DNA of 41,627 nucleotides from an uncultured Cetobacterium sp. (GCF_947038635.1 NZ_CAMQXC010000005.1:1-41627); one strand, 5' to 3'; shown: positions 1 to 8,813, counted from the first letter of the stretch. Made by a program: numbers and translations. The notes: generated by a model not told the origin, from the letters alone.

Positions 1-46
1 AGGAAGAACAGTAGCTTCTGGAGTTGTTGCAGAAATTACTAAGTAA
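1..46 (+). CDS. tuf: Elongation factor Tu, C-terminal end (partial)
   Basis: The window opens inside a reading frame whose last 14 residues read GRTVASGVVAEITK before TAA at 44-46. This matches the highly conserved C-terminus of EF-Tu (domain 3, GGRTVGxGVV...). EF-Tu delivers aminoacyl-tRNA to the ribosome as a GTP complex. Only the tail is visible, so copy number and upstream context (usually rpsL-rpsG-fusA-tuf) cannot be judged. A strong hairpin terminator follows directly, so this is the end of its transcription unit. Confidence 0.85.
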   Translation, partial: GRTVASGVVAEITK

Positions 47-65
47 TCTTACTTATTGAAATATT

Positions 66-100
66 GAGAGTTAAGTTTTAAACTTAACTCTCTTTTTTTT
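66..100 (+). terminator. Intrinsic terminator after tuf
   Basis: A perfect 10-bp stem (GAGAGTTAAG at 66-75 pairing with CTTAACTCTC at 83-92, loop TTTTAAA) is followed by eight T at 93-100. It lies 20 bp after the tuf stop codon. Confidence 0.9.
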
Positions 101-124
101 ATTTTTTCATTTAAAAAAATATGA

Positions 125-130
125 TATAAT
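125..130 (+). promoter_or_regulatory. Probable -10 box for the 155-763 gene
   Basis: An exact TATAAT lies 24 bp upstream of the ATG at 155, after the tuf terminator. The expected -35 position is only T-rich, so the promoter is tentative. Confidence 0.4.
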
Positions 131-154
131 ATGAAAAAATAGAAAGGATATTGC

Positions 155-763
155 ATGATAATAGATTTCACAAAAGTTATCGAAATTTTTGAATCTATGA
201 GTTTCATAGGATTAATATTAATTTGGATGTCTTTTTTAATAGGATTAAAATTTCCCGATTGGGATTTTAAATTGAAGATAAAGCATAGAAATATTTTAAC
301 TCATAGTCCAATAATGCTTTGGATAATGATATATTTTTACAATGCTCAAAAGGATGTTGAAGTTTTTAGATTTTCAATAATGGGCTTTGCATTAGCATTG
401 GGATTACATATGATTTTTGACTTTTTTCCAAAGGGATGGTCAAGAGGAGCATTGATATATTTTCCATACTGTAGAATATGTTTAGGTGTAAAAGGAAGTA
501 AAGGATTTATTTTTTTAACAGGAATATATTGTATTTTTTTATCTATAAAATATTCTCAAACTTATATTGAAGTTTTAATTTTGACTTTATTAGGAGTGTA
601 CACAATTGTAAAAAATATAAAAAAAGAAGAAAAATTTTTTAGACCATTTACCTTTTTTGCAGGAGTTTGTGTATTTTTAAGTGCAGTAAAATATGATGAA
701 ATAAGCAATTCTATCACTTTTATTGTACACTTAATATTTGAAAAAGTTAAAATCCTATTTTAG
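155..763 (+). CDS. YdjM-like integral membrane protein (putative metal-dependent hydrolase fold)
   Basis: A 202-residue protein with several hydrophobic segments (about 13-31, 50-64, 72-92, 115-130, 137-152, 162-178). Near the first segments it has a DWDF motif, then HRNILTHS, then GLHMIFDFF. This spaced D / HRxxTHS / H..D pattern is typical of the membrane-bound LexA-regulated hydrolase-like family (YdjM, PF04307), whose biochemical activity is not established. The start is ATG 155 with AAAGGA about 8 bp upstream. It is monocistronic: a terminator precedes it and a strong promoter for transketolase follows. Family assignment is by motif only and the substrate is unknown. Confidence 0.55.
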   Translation: MIIDFTKVIEIFESMSFIGLILIWMSFLIGLKFPDWDFKLKIKHRNILTHSPIMLWIMIYFYNAQKDVEVFRFSIMGFALALGLHMIFDFFPKGWSRGALIYFPYCRICLGVKGSKGFIFLTGIYCIFLSIKYSQTYIEVLILTLLGVYTIVKNIKKEEKFFRPFTFFAGVCVFLSAVKYDEISNSITFIVHLIFEKVKILF

Positions 764-797
764 TACATGAAAATTTATAGAAATCCTGGACCTTAAC

Positions 798-827
798 TTG
801 ACAAAAGAAGTTAATTTTTAATATAAT
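798..827 (+). promoter_or_regulatory. Sigma-70-type promoter for the transketolase operon
   Basis: TTGACA at 798-803 and TATAAT at 822-827 are both consensus, with an 18-bp spacer. They sit 33 bp upstream of the chosen ATG at 860. Confidence 0.8.
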
Positions 828-859
828 TTAACTAAATAAAAGGATTGAGAGGAGAAAAA

Positions 860-1687
860 ATGAGAGACATTAACTTTTTAGTAGAACAAGCTACTAAAAT
901 TAGAAAAGACATTGTTCAAATGATTTGTAAATCAAAATCAGGTCATCCAGGAGGATCACTATCAGCTGCAGATATAGTAACAGCACTATATTTTTCAGAA
1001 ATGAATATTGACCCTAAGAACCCAAAAATGGAGGGAAGAGACAGATTTGTTTTATCAAAAGGACATGCGGCTCCAGTACTTTACTCTGCTTTAGCTGAAA
1101 GAGGATATTTTGATAGAGAACTTTTAGGAACATTAAGAGCTTACGGATCACCTTTACAAGGTCATCCAGATATGAAAAAGCTTCCAGGTATAGAGATTTC
1201 AACAGGTTCTTTAGGACAAGGATTATCTGTAGCTAATGGAATGGCACTATCAGCTAGAATCTCAGGAGAAAATTATAGAACTTATGTTTTAATGGGAGAT
1301 GGAGAGTTACAAGAGGGACAAGTATGGGAAGCAGCAATGTCAGCAGCACACTTTAAACTTGATTCAATATGTGCTTTCGTTGACTCAAACAATCTTCAAA
1401 TAGATGGAAATGTAGATAAAATTATGGGTGTAGAACCTCTAGATAAAAAATGGGAAGCTTTTGGATGGAATGTAATTATAATTGATGGACATAACTTCCA
1501 AGAGATATTTGATGCTTTAGATAAAGCGAGAGAAACAAAAGGGCAACCGACAGTAATTATTGCTAAAACTGTAAAAGGAAAAGGAGTTTCATTTATGGAA
1601 AATGTTTGTGGATTCCATGGAGTAGCGCCAACTTGTGAAGAGACAGAAAGAGCGATAGCAGAGCTAGAGAAAGTATCAGAGATATAA
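860..1687 (+). CDS. tktA: Transketolase, N-terminal (ThDP-binding) subunit
   Basis: 275 residues equivalent to the N-terminal half of transketolase. GHPGGSLSAADIV near the start and the MGDGELQEGQVWEA segment form the thiamine-diphosphate/metal-binding region (GDG...N motif). The full enzyme transfers two-carbon ketol units between sugar phosphates in the non-oxidative pentose phosphate pathway. ATG 860 was chosen because GGAGA lies 5-8 bp upstream; an in-frame TTG at 845 would overlap that site. The catalytic C-terminal half is a separate gene 20 bp downstream. This two-gene form is normal in several anaerobes and archaea and is not a frameshift. The symbol is by analogy and numbering varies. 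Confidence 0.9.
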   Translation: MRDINFLVEQATKIRKDIVQMICKSKSGHPGGSLSAADIVTALYFSEMNIDPKNPKMEGRDRFVLSKGHAAPVLYSALAERGYFDRELLGTLRAYGSPLQGHPDMKKLPGIEISTGSLGQGLSVANGMALSARISGENYRTYVLMGDGELQEGQVWEAAMSAAHFKLDSICAFVDSNNLQIDGNVDKIMGVEPLDKKWEAFGWNVIIIDGHNFQEIFDALDKARETKGQPTVIIAKTVKGKGVSFMENVCGFHGVAPTCEETERAIAELEKVSEI

Positions 1688-1707
1688 TAAATTCGGAGGA
1701 TGAAATA

Positions 1708-2631
1708 ATGAAAAAATCTACAAGACAGGCTTACGGAGAAGCATTAGTAGAGCTTGGAAGACAAAATAATAATATAGTTGTTTTAGATGCAGACTTAACA
1801 AAATCAACAAAAACAAATTTATTTCAAGAGGCATTCCCAGAAAGACATATAAATGTTGGAATAGCTGAAGCAGATTTAATTGGAACAGCAGCAGGACTTG
1901 CTACATGTGGAAAAATACCATTTGCTTCTACATTTGCGATGTTTGCAGCAGGAAGAGCATTTGAACAAATAAGAAATACGGTAGCTTATCCAAAGTTAAA
2001 TGTAAAAATAGCTCCAACACATGCAGGAATTTCAGTAGGAGAAGACGGAGGATCTCACCAATCAGTTGAAGATATCTCTTTAATGAGAAGCATTCCAGGA
2101 ATGGTAGTATTATCACCAGCAGATGCTACAGAAACTAAAAAAATGATATTTGCAGCGGCAGAGTACAATGGACCAGTATATATAAGAATGGGAAGATTAG
2201 ATGTACCAGTATTATTTGATGATTCATATGACTTCCAAATAGGAGTGGCAAATACTATAAAAGAAGGAACTGATGTTACAATATTAGCAACAGGACTTAT
2301 GACAGCAAGAGCCTTAGAAGCAGCAGAAAAGTTACAAACTGAAGGAGTTTCAGTAAGAGTAGTAAACGTAGGAACAATAAAGCCTTTAGATGGAGAGACA
2401 GTTTTAAAAGCTGCTCAAGAAACGAAATTTATTGTAACAGCTGAAGAGCACTCTGTAATAGGAGGACTTGGATCAGCAGTATCAGAGTTCTTATCAGAAA
2501 CACATCCAACATTGGTTAAAAAAGTTGGAATCTACGACGTATTTGGACAAAGTGGAAAAGCTGAAGAGTTATTAGAAAAGTATGAATTAACGGCAACGAA
2601 ATTAATATCAGTAATAAAAGAAAACTTATAG
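1708..2631 (+). CDS. tktB: Transketolase, C-terminal subunit
   Basis: 307 residues covering the transketolase pyrimidine-binding and C-terminal domains. The GIAEADLIGTAAGLA segment near residue 50 carries the glutamate that activates the cofactor aminopyrimidine, followed by the PFASTFAMF region. It is expected to pair with the upstream subunit to make the active site at the interface. ATG 1708 follows CGGAGG with good spacing, 20 bp after the first subunit, so the two are co-transcribed. A similar arrangement occurs in DXP-synthase-like proteins, but the two-gene order and motifs favour transketolase. The symbol is by analogy. Confidence 0.9.
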   Translation: MKKSTRQAYGEALVELGRQNNNIVVLDADLTKSTKTNLFQEAFPERHINVGIAEADLIGTAAGLATCGKIPFASTFAMFAAGRAFEQIRNTVAYPKLNVKIAPTHAGISVGEDGGSHQSVEDISLMRSIPGMVVLSPADATETKKMIFAAAEYNGPVYIRMGRLDVPVLFDDSYDFQIGVANTIKEGTDVTILATGLMTARALEAAEKLQTEGVSVRVVNVGTIKPLDGETVLKAAQETKFIVTAEEHSVIGGLGSAVSEFLSETHPTLVKKVGIYDVFGQSGKAEELLEKYELTATKLISVIKENL

Positions 2632-2642
2632 AAAATATATAG

Positions 2643-2675
2643 TATAGAGGCGAGTTAAACTGGCCTCTATATTTT
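2643..2675 (+). terminator. Probable intrinsic terminator after transketolase
   Basis: A 9-bp stem TATAGAGGC (2643-2651) / GCCTCTATA (2663-2671) has an 11-nt loop and only four following T. It could be leaky. Confidence 0.6.
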
Positions 2676-2690
2676 AATTAGGGAGAAGAG

Positions 2691-3488
2691 ATGGAAAGAA
2701 GAAAAGGGGCAAGAACATTTATAGCATTGACATTAAGTTTTATTATATTTAATATATTTATTTCATTATCTTCTAATAGCTACTTTATTGGGAAAATATT
2801 AAAGAGTGATTATTTTTTTACTATTGAGTTACAAAATGATAACTCAAAAGAGAAACTACAAGAGTTTGAAAAATTTCTTATAGAAAATGAAAATGTTAAA
2901 GGAACAAGATTTTTATCAAAAGAGGAAGCTTTTAGAAACTTACAAAAAGAATTGGAAATAGTTATACCTAAAAGCGAAAACCCACTACCAAATTCAATAA
3001 TTGTATATTTTAAAGATGAAAAAAACCTTCATGCCATTCAAGAGTTACTAGATGTAAATCCAATGGTAAGAGAGATATATATAGATAGCCAATTTTTGCA
3101 AAACACTCAAAGAAAAATTAGTGCTGCAAATATGTCATTATTTATTTGTTTAGCGTTATCGCTAGGAATGTATTATCCAATAACAACTATTTTAAGAGGT
3201 GTTATAATTAGAGATTATATGATTTTTGCAATAAAAGCTCCTCAAAATAGGAAAAATTTTTCTGTAGCTAGAAATAAAAATTTAATACCATTTTTTGGAA
3301 GTGCTTTAGTTGGAGGTATGATATTTTTTAATATATATGTGATTCTTAGAGAGAAATATCAGCAAATTTTATCGACATTAATACTTCAAAGTTTTAAACA
3401 AATTATAGTAATTGAAATTTTATCAACATTAATACTTCTGTTTTTGGCTTGGAAATCAACAGGTAAGCTAAAAAAAGATGAGGTTTAA
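2691..3488 (+). CDS. ftsX: FtsX-like permease-fold protein
   Basis: 265 residues with the FtsX layout: a short cytoplasmic N-terminus, TM1 about 9-27, an extracytoplasmic domain about 35-145 containing FLSKEEAFRNLQKEL and the NPLPNSI signature, then three more TM segments (about 148-168, 199-219, 236-255). In the classical system FtsX pairs with the ATPase FtsE in the divisome and transmits ATP hydrolysis to EnvC or PcsB, which activate peptidoglycan amidases. The next gene, 2 bp away, encodes an EnvC-like protein, which supports the call. No ftsE is present in this window, so the ATPase must be elsewhere or absent. The sequence is divergent. ATG 2691 follows GGGAGAAG. Confidence 0.75.
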   Translation: MERRKGARTFIALTLSFIIFNIFISLSSNSYFIGKILKSDYFFTIELQNDNSKEKLQEFEKFLIENENVKGTRFLSKEEAFRNLQKELEIVIPKSENPLPNSIIVYFKDEKNLHAIQELLDVNPMVREIYIDSQFLQNTQRKISAANMSLFICLALSLGMYYPITTILRGVIIRDYMIFAIKAPQNRKNFSVARNKNLIPFFGSALVGGMIFFNIYVILREKYQQILSTLILQSFKQIIVIEILSTLILLFLAWKSTGKLKKDEV

Positions 3489-3490
3489 TT

Positions 3491-4579
3491 ATGAAAGGAA
3501 TAATGATTTTTTTTATTTGTTCAACTTTTATATTTGGGGATAGTGTTGATAATCTAAAAAATAAAATGAAAAAAATAGAGAGTGAAATAAAGCAAAAAAA
3601 TAGTAGAATTGAGCATATAGATTCTGAAAAAATAAGTATTGCAAAACAGATTGAAAATATAAACTCAGAAATTAAAGATATAGAAAAAGAAGCAGAAAAA
3701 CTTCAAGAAGAGATAAAGATAGTTAATAGAAATATTGAATATGGTGGATTAAATTTAAATGTGAGTAGCAAGGCACTAGATAGAAAAAAATCAGAGTATA
3801 AAGCTAAGATGATAGAGGTAACTAGAAAATCTAGTTTAGAAAGTAATACAAAGGATAGAAGTATTGCAAAAAGAAGTTTCTCAAGACTTTTATATGGGGA
3901 TTTAGAAAGTATGGAACATATAAAAAATGTTCAAACTTCAATAGAACAAGTAAAAAAGAATATTGAAAATGATAGGCAAAAATTAACAGTACTTAAAAGA
4001 AAATTAGATTCTAATAGAAGGTCGATTGAAGTAAAAAAACAGGAAAAAAATAGATTGATAACTAGATTGAATCAAGAAAAAACCACTCATGTAAAAACAA
4101 TAAGTAAATTAGAGGTTCAAAAGAAAAATATAGAAAAAGAGATAGAAAGAATTATAAAGGCAAGAAGTGTCACAGCTAAAAATGTAAAGCTAGATACTGC
4201 AGTACTTAAACTTGGAAAATTCCAGAGACCGATTTCAGGAACTATAGTTGTGAAATTTAGAGAAAAGAAAAATGGTGAAGTTGTTAGTAATGGTATTGAA
4301 ATAGCTGGAAAAATGGGAACTAGAGTTAAAGCTGCAACAAGCGGAAAAGTAATTTATGCAGATAAGTTTCAAGGGCTTAACAATGTGGTTATGGTAGATT
4401 ATGGATATAATACAATTGGTGTATATGGAAATTTAATTGCTGTTGGAGTAAAATTAAACCAGCAAGTTCAAAGAGGCCAAGATATTGGAGTTTTAGGTTT
4501 AAATACTGATAGTAAAGCAAATCTTTACTATGAGGTAAGATTTAACTTGAAACCAATAAATCCAGAAAATCTATTTTAA
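3491..4579 (+). CDS. envC: EnvC-like murein hydrolase activator (degenerate LytM domain)
   Basis: 362 residues: a signal peptide (first about 17 residues), a long charged coiled coil (about 20-240), then a C-terminal LytM/M23-like domain (about 246-362). The metal-binding residues of active LytM enzymes are missing. The HxxxD position reads NGIEIAG near 267 and the HxH position reads LYYEVR near 346. This is what EnvC- and NlpD-type activators show: they do not cut peptidoglycan but activate amidases at the septum. The gene is 2 bp after the ftsX-like gene, and FtsX is the known membrane partner of EnvC. Expected location is periplasmic, anchored through FtsX. Confidence 0.8.
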   Translation: MKGIMIFFICSTFIFGDSVDNLKNKMKKIESEIKQKNSRIEHIDSEKISIAKQIENINSEIKDIEKEAEKLQEEIKIVNRNIEYGGLNLNVSSKALDRKKSEYKAKMIEVTRKSSLESNTKDRSIAKRSFSRLLYGDLESMEHIKNVQTSIEQVKKNIENDRQKLTVLKRKLDSNRRSIEVKKQEKNRLITRLNQEKTTHVKTISKLEVQKKNIEKEIERIIKARSVTAKNVKLDTAVLKLGKFQRPISGTIVVKFREKKNGEVVSNGIEIAGKMGTRVKAATSGKVIYADKFQGLNNVVMVDYGYNTIGVYGNLIAVGVKLNQQVQRGQDIGVLGLNTDSKANLYYEVRFNLKPINPENLF

Positions 4580-4589
4580 GGGAGGAATA

Positions 4590-5387
4590 ATGAAAGGAAC
4601 TATAATTTACAATGAAGATAAAAAAGAAGCAGTAAAGCTATATCATCAATTAACAGAATTTTTTTTAAAAAGTGATATAGAAATAGTTCCTGAAACTCAT
4701 GTATTAGAAGCAAAGTTTGCTGTTGTTATAGGAGGAGATGGAACTCTACTTAGAGCTTCTAAAACGCTAATAAGAAATAAAAATATAGATATCTTTGCAA
4801 TTAATGCAGGATCTTTAGGCTTTTTGACAGAAATAAAAATAGAGGAGTTTGAACCTACTTTTATTAATTATTTAAAAGGAATAGTAAGAAAAGAGAGTAG
4901 ACAGCTTTTAGAGATAGTTGTAAAGGGAGAAAAAATAGATGTATTAAATGAGATTGTTATTTCTAAAAAAATGGCTAGCTCAAAAATTTTAAATATATCC
5001 ATGAACACAGAAAATACTAAAATATGTGATTATAAGGCAGATGGAATAATAGTTGCAACACCAACTGGATCTACGGCGTACTCTCTTTCAGCTGGAGGAC
5101 CAATAGTTATGCCGCAAATAAAGGCAATAGTTGTAACTCCTTTAGCTCCTCACAACTTGGTAACAAGACCTATAATAATAAGTGGTGATGAAAGATTAAT
5201 ATTAACCTTAAAACCTGGGCAAAAAGGTTGTATAATAGTAGATGGTGAAATAGAGAGAGAGATAGAAGATGAAGAGGAGATATTGGTATATTATTCTCAA
5301 GAAAAAATAAATCTTATTTTACCAGAAAATAGAGATTACTATGGGATTTTGAGAGATAAGTTAAAGTGGGGAGATAATCTATGTTAA
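4590..5387 (+). CDS. nadK: NAD kinase
   Basis: 265 residues with the diagnostic GGDGT loop (48-52), NAGSLGFLTE, and the TPTGSTAYSLSAGGPI segment of the NAD/ATP-binding fold. It phosphorylates NAD to NADP and is cytoplasmic. ATG 4590 follows GGGAGG. It overlaps recN by 7 bp, indicating translational coupling. The nadK-recN order is common in several bacterial phyla. Length is normal for the family. Confidence 0.95.
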   Translation: MKGTIIYNEDKKEAVKLYHQLTEFFLKSDIEIVPETHVLEAKFAVVIGGDGTLLRASKTLIRNKNIDIFAINAGSLGFLTEIKIEEFEPTFINYLKGIVRKESRQLLEIVVKGEKIDVLNEIVISKKMASSKILNISMNTENTKICDYKADGIIVATPTGSTAYSLSAGGPIVMPQIKAIVVTPLAPHNLVTRPIIISGDERLILTLKPGQKGCIIVDGEIEREIEDEEEILVYYSQEKINLILPENRDYYGILRDKLKWGDNLC

Positions 5388-7042
5388 AAGAGTTGAAAAT
5401 TGAAAATTTAGCTATAATAGAAAAAGTAGATTTAGAGTTTAAAAATGGATTGATTGTTTTAACTGGAGAAACTGGAGCAGGGAAATCAATAATTTTAAGT
5501 GGGATAAATCTTTTAATAGGAGAAAAGGCTAGTGCTGATATGGTAAGAGATGGAGAAGAATATCTTTTAGCACAAGGTGTATTTGCAGTTAATGAGGAGC
5601 AAGAAGCTGAATTAAAAGAGTTAGGCATAGAAGCTGAAGATAATGAAGTTATCGTAAGAAGACATATAGATAAGAATGGAAAAGGAAAAGCTTTTGTGAA
5701 TAACATAAGAGTACCAATGTCTAGTTTAAAAGAAATAATGGGAACTTTAGTTGATATTGTAGGGCAACATTCTCATCAAATGCTTTTAAATAAAAGTAAT
5801 CATCTAAGACTTTTAGATAGATTTTTAGGTGATGACGGAATTACTATAAAAAAACAGTTAGAAGTAATTTATAATGAATATTCAAGTTTAGAGAGAAGAA
5901 TTCAAGATGTTGAAAAAAATAAGAGGGAAACTCTTGAAAAAAAGGAGTTTTATGAATTTCAACTTCAAGAAATTGATAAGGTAAATTTGAAAGATGGAGA
6001 AGATGAAAAACTTGAAGAAGAGTATAAAAAACTTTTTCATGCGGGAAAAATAAAGGAAAAGCTATCATTAACAGAGAATATATTAAAAGATGGAGAAAAA
6101 AATGCTTTAAATATAATTTATAATAGTAGAAAAAATTTAGAGACAATCTCAAAGTACGGAAAAGAATTTCAAGAGAATCTGGAAAGATTAGAAAGAGTTT
6201 ATTATGATTTACAAGATTGTGTGGATTCCATTAGAGATTTAAATGATGATATAGAAGCAGATGATATGAGACTAGAGAAAGTTATATCAAGACTTGATGC
6301 AATAAATCGTTTGAAATCAAAATATGGAGATGATATTACAACAATATTACAATATAGAGAAAAAATTGATGAAAAACTTCAATTATTAGATGAGAATAGT
6401 TTTCAAGTAAAAAAATTAGAAAAAGATAGAGACGAAGCAAAAACAAAATACTATGCTCTAGCTAAAAAGTTAAGCGATATAAGAAAGTTAAAGGCTAAAA
6501 TTATAGAGGAAAATCTTCAAGATGAATTAAAAGGACTTAATATGGGAGATGCTAATTTTAAAATTGAATTTGAAGAATCTTCATCGATGACTTTAAGTGG
6601 AATAGATCAAGTTGAATTTATGATATCAACAAATGTTGGCCAAGGACTAAAGCCTTTATGGAAAGTAGCTTCAGGTGGAGAGGTTAGTAGAATAATGTTA
6701 GCTATAAAAGTTATCTTTTCTAAAGTAGATAATATTCCTATATTAATTTTTGATGAGATTGATACAGGTGTAGGTGGTGAAACTGTCAGAAAGATAGCAA
6801 ATAAACTCCAAGAGATAGGAGAAACAACACAAGTTATGAGTATAACTCACTCGCCTGCTATAGCTGCAAAGGCAACTCAACAATTTTATATAGAAAAAAA
6901 ACTTTTAGATAATAAAACTATAACACACGTAAAAGAGTTGGATGAAGATGAAAGAGTCAAAGAGATTGCTAGAATGTTAGCAGGAAAAAATATATCTGAA
7001 GCAGTAATAGAACATGCTAAAGAACTATTAGGTGATGCATAA
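5381..7042 (+). CDS. recN: DNA repair protein RecN
   Basis: 553 residues of the SMC-like ATPase family. Walker A GETGAGKS is at 29-36, a central coiled coil spans about 160-370, then come the ABC signature region (ASGGEVSRIMLAIK) and Walker B with the D-loop (ILIFDEIDTGVGGET). RecN acts early in double-strand break repair, bridging DNA ends for RecA-dependent recombination. ATG 5381 overlaps the nadK stop. It ends with a 1-bp overlap to the next gene. All ATPase motifs are intact. Confidence 0.95.
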   Translation: MLKELKIENLAIIEKVDLEFKNGLIVLTGETGAGKSIILSGINLLIGEKASADMVRDGEEYLLAQGVFAVNEEQEAELKELGIEAEDNEVIVRRHIDKNGKGKAFVNNIRVPMSSLKEIMGTLVDIVGQHSHQMLLNKSNHLRLLDRFLGDDGITIKKQLEVIYNEYSSLERRIQDVEKNKRETLEKKEFYEFQLQEIDKVNLKDGEDEKLEEEYKKLFHAGKIKEKLSLTENILKDGEKNALNIIYNSRKNLETISKYGKEFQENLERLERVYYDLQDCVDSIRDLNDDIEADDMRLEKVISRLDAINRLKSKYGDDITTILQYREKIDEKLQLLDENSFQVKKLEKDRDEAKTKYYALAKKLSDIRKLKAKIIEENLQDELKGLNMGDANFKIEFEESSSMTLSGIDQVEFMISTNVGQGLKPLWKVASGGEVSRIMLAIKVIFSKVDNIPILIFDEIDTGVGGETVRKIANKLQEIGETTQVMSITHSPAIAAKATQQFYIEKKLLDNKTITHVKELDEDERVKEIARMLAGKNISEAVIEHAKELLGDA

Positions 7043-7833
7043 TGAAGTTATTAGAAAATTTTATTAAATATAAAGGAGATTCAAAAAGTTTAAAAAAAGA
7101 AACTCTTGATTTATATCATGGTGATGTAAAAGATTTTGAAAACTTTATAGAAAAAGATCTTTTAGATATAAAAAAAGAAGATATTTTAAAGTATGTGGAG
7201 TTTTTAAAACATAATTATCAACCAAATTCTATAATAAGAAAGGTAAGCACAATTAAAACATTTTATAAATATCTTTTAGAAAAAAGATTTATAAATGATA
7301 ACCCTTCAGAAGGGATAATAATTGAAAAAGCTCCAGAAAAAGAGTTAGAAACTTTAGAGTTATGGGAGATTAATAATATTTTAGATGTTTGTGGAAAAGA
7401 TTACAAAGGTATAAGGGATAAATTACTTATAAAGCTTTTAGTAGAAACTAATTTATCCATTAACGATATTCTAAAAATAAAGGTATCAGATTTAGAATTA
7501 GTTTCATATAAAATTATATTTAATGATGAGAAAGGAGAGAGGGTAGGAATATCGGATGAACTTTCCAAAGAGCTTGAAAATTATATAAAAGATACTAGAA
7601 CATACTTAGTTGGTGGTAGTAGTAATCTTGTGTTTTATGGATTTAGTAGACAATCATTTAGAGCTAGATTTATCTCATTGGGAAAAAAGGGTGGTGTTGA
7701 GAGAGAGATAACTCCAAATATGTTGAGAAATACTTTGAAAACTATGGTAAAATGTAATGATGAAACTAATGAAGAACAGTTTTTTTTAGATTTAAAAGAG
7801 AAGTATTTTAAAATAGGAATAGGAGATGATTAA
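7042..7833 (+). CDS. Tyrosine-recombinase-fold protein lacking catalytic residues
   Basis: 263 residues. The N-terminal part (about 1-95) looks like the SAM-like core-binding domain of Xer-type integrases (NSIIRKVSTIKTFYKYL). The C-terminal part aligns by eye with the catalytic domain. The first catalytic arginine (XerD ATGLRVSEL) is replaced in ETNLSINDI (Ser139). The HxxRH box reads NMLRN (Asn226, Arg229, Asn230). No tyrosine sits in a recognisable nucleophile context near the C-terminus. It is therefore unlikely to be an active recombinase and may be a DNA-binding or structural relative. It overlaps recN by 1 bp and sits 2 bp before era, so it is a fixed operon member, not an integrase of a mobile element. 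Confidence 0.65.
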   Translation: MKLLENFIKYKGDSKSLKKETLDLYHGDVKDFENFIEKDLLDIKKEDILKYVEFLKHNYQPNSIIRKVSTIKTFYKYLLEKRFINDNPSEGIIIEKAPEKELETLELWEINNILDVCGKDYKGIRDKLLIKLLVETNLSINDILKIKVSDLELVSYKIIFNDEKGERVGISDELSKELENYIKDTRTYLVGGSSNLVFYGFSRQSFRARFISLGKKGGVEREITPNMLRNTLKTMVKCNDETNEEQFFLDLKEKYFKIGIGDD

Positions 7834-7835
7834 AA

Positions 7836-8729
7836 GTGAAAGCTGGATTTATAGCAGTTGTAGGTAGACCAAACGTAGGAAAATCTACATTAATAAATAA
7901 ACTTGTAAATGAAAAAGTTGCTATTGTTTCTGACAAGGCAGGAACAACAAGAGATACAATAAAAGGTATTTTAAATTTTAATGGAAATCAATATATATTT
8001 GTAGATACTCCAGGAATACATAAGCCAAAACATTTGTTAGGAGAACATATGACAAATAGTGCGCTAAGAGTATTGAGAGATGTAGATGTTATAGCTATGG
8101 TTATAGACGCTTCTCAAGAGATTAGTACTGGCGATTTATTTGTATGGGAAAAAGTAAAAGAAGCTAAAAAAACATCAAGAATATTAATAGTTAACAAAAT
8201 AGATAAAATAACTGATGAAGAGTTAGTTAAGAAAAGAGAGGAAATAGCAGAAAAATTAGGTGATTTTGATGCTATTGTAGAGATTGCAGGACAATATGCA
8301 ATAGGTGTTCCAAAATTACTAGACGCGCTAGATCCATTTTTAGAAGATGGAATAAAATATTATCCAGATGACATGTACACAGATATGCCTACATATAGAA
8401 TAATAACAGAAGTTGTTAGAGAAAAAATATTAGAAAGAACAAGAGATGAAATTCCTCACTCTGTAGCTATTGAAATCATAAATGTAACTAGAAGAGATAA
8501 TGGAAAAGATAAATTTGATATAAATATTTATGTAGAAAGAGATTCTCAAAAAGGTATTATAATTGGAAAACAAGGTAAAATGCTAAAAGAGATTGGAATT
8601 GAAGCTAGAAAAGAGATAGAAAGTCTATTAGGAATTCAAATATACTTAGAACTTTGGGTAAAAGTAAAAGATGACTGGAGAAAGAAAAAGCCATTCTTAA
8701 AAGAATTAGGATATGTAGATGAAAAATAG
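7836..8729 (+). CDS. era: GTPase Era
   Basis: 297 residues. The GTPase motifs are all visible: G1 GRPNVGKS (10-17), G2 GTTRDT, G3 DTPG, G4 NKID. The C-terminal KH domain contains GIIIGKQGKMLKEIG. Era binds the 3' end of 16S rRNA and assists 30S maturation. The start is GTG 7836, with AGGAGATGAT upstream and the previous stop overlapping that site. It is the last gene of the long unit beginning at the ftsX-like gene; a terminator follows. Confidence 0.96.
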   Translation: MKAGFIAVVGRPNVGKSTLINKLVNEKVAIVSDKAGTTRDTIKGILNFNGNQYIFVDTPGIHKPKHLLGEHMTNSALRVLRDVDVIAMVIDASQEISTGDLFVWEKVKEAKKTSRILIVNKIDKITDEELVKKREEIAEKLGDFDAIVEIAGQYAIGVPKLLDALDPFLEDGIKYYPDDMYTDMPTYRIITEVVREKILERTRDEIPHSVAIEIINVTRRDNGKDKFDINIYVERDSQKGIIIGKQGKMLKEIGIEARKEIESLLGIQIYLELWVKVKDDWRKKKPFLKELGYVDEK

Positions 8730-8736
8730 ATAAATT

Positions 8737-8764
8737 AAAAGTAGCTGTCATGGCTACTTTTTTA
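8737..8764 (+). terminator. Intrinsic terminator after era
   Basis: Stem AAAAGTAGC (8737-8745) / GCTACTTTT (8753-8761), 7-nt loop, followed by a short T run. Confidence 0.85.
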
Positions 8765-8784
8765 TTTTGAAGAGATTTATAGAT

Positions 8785-8813
8785 TTGTTTTGATGTGTTA
8801 ATTATGTTATAAT
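8785..8813 (+). promoter_or_regulatory. Promoter upstream of tdk (extended -10)
   Basis: TGTTATAAT (8805-8813) is an extended -10 with an exact TATAAT. TTGTTT at 8785-8790 is a weak -35 with a 17-bp spacer. Confidence 0.6.

Noticed and set aside
860-2631. Transketolase looks broken into two frames
   Set aside because: Each half has its own ribosome site and start, and a 20-bp spacer. Two-gene transketolases are normal in many anaerobes.
7042-7833. Xer-like gene read as an integrase marking a mobile element
   Set aside because: Catalytic residues are missing, it is embedded between recN and era with 1-2 bp gaps, and there are no flanking repeats or att-like sites.
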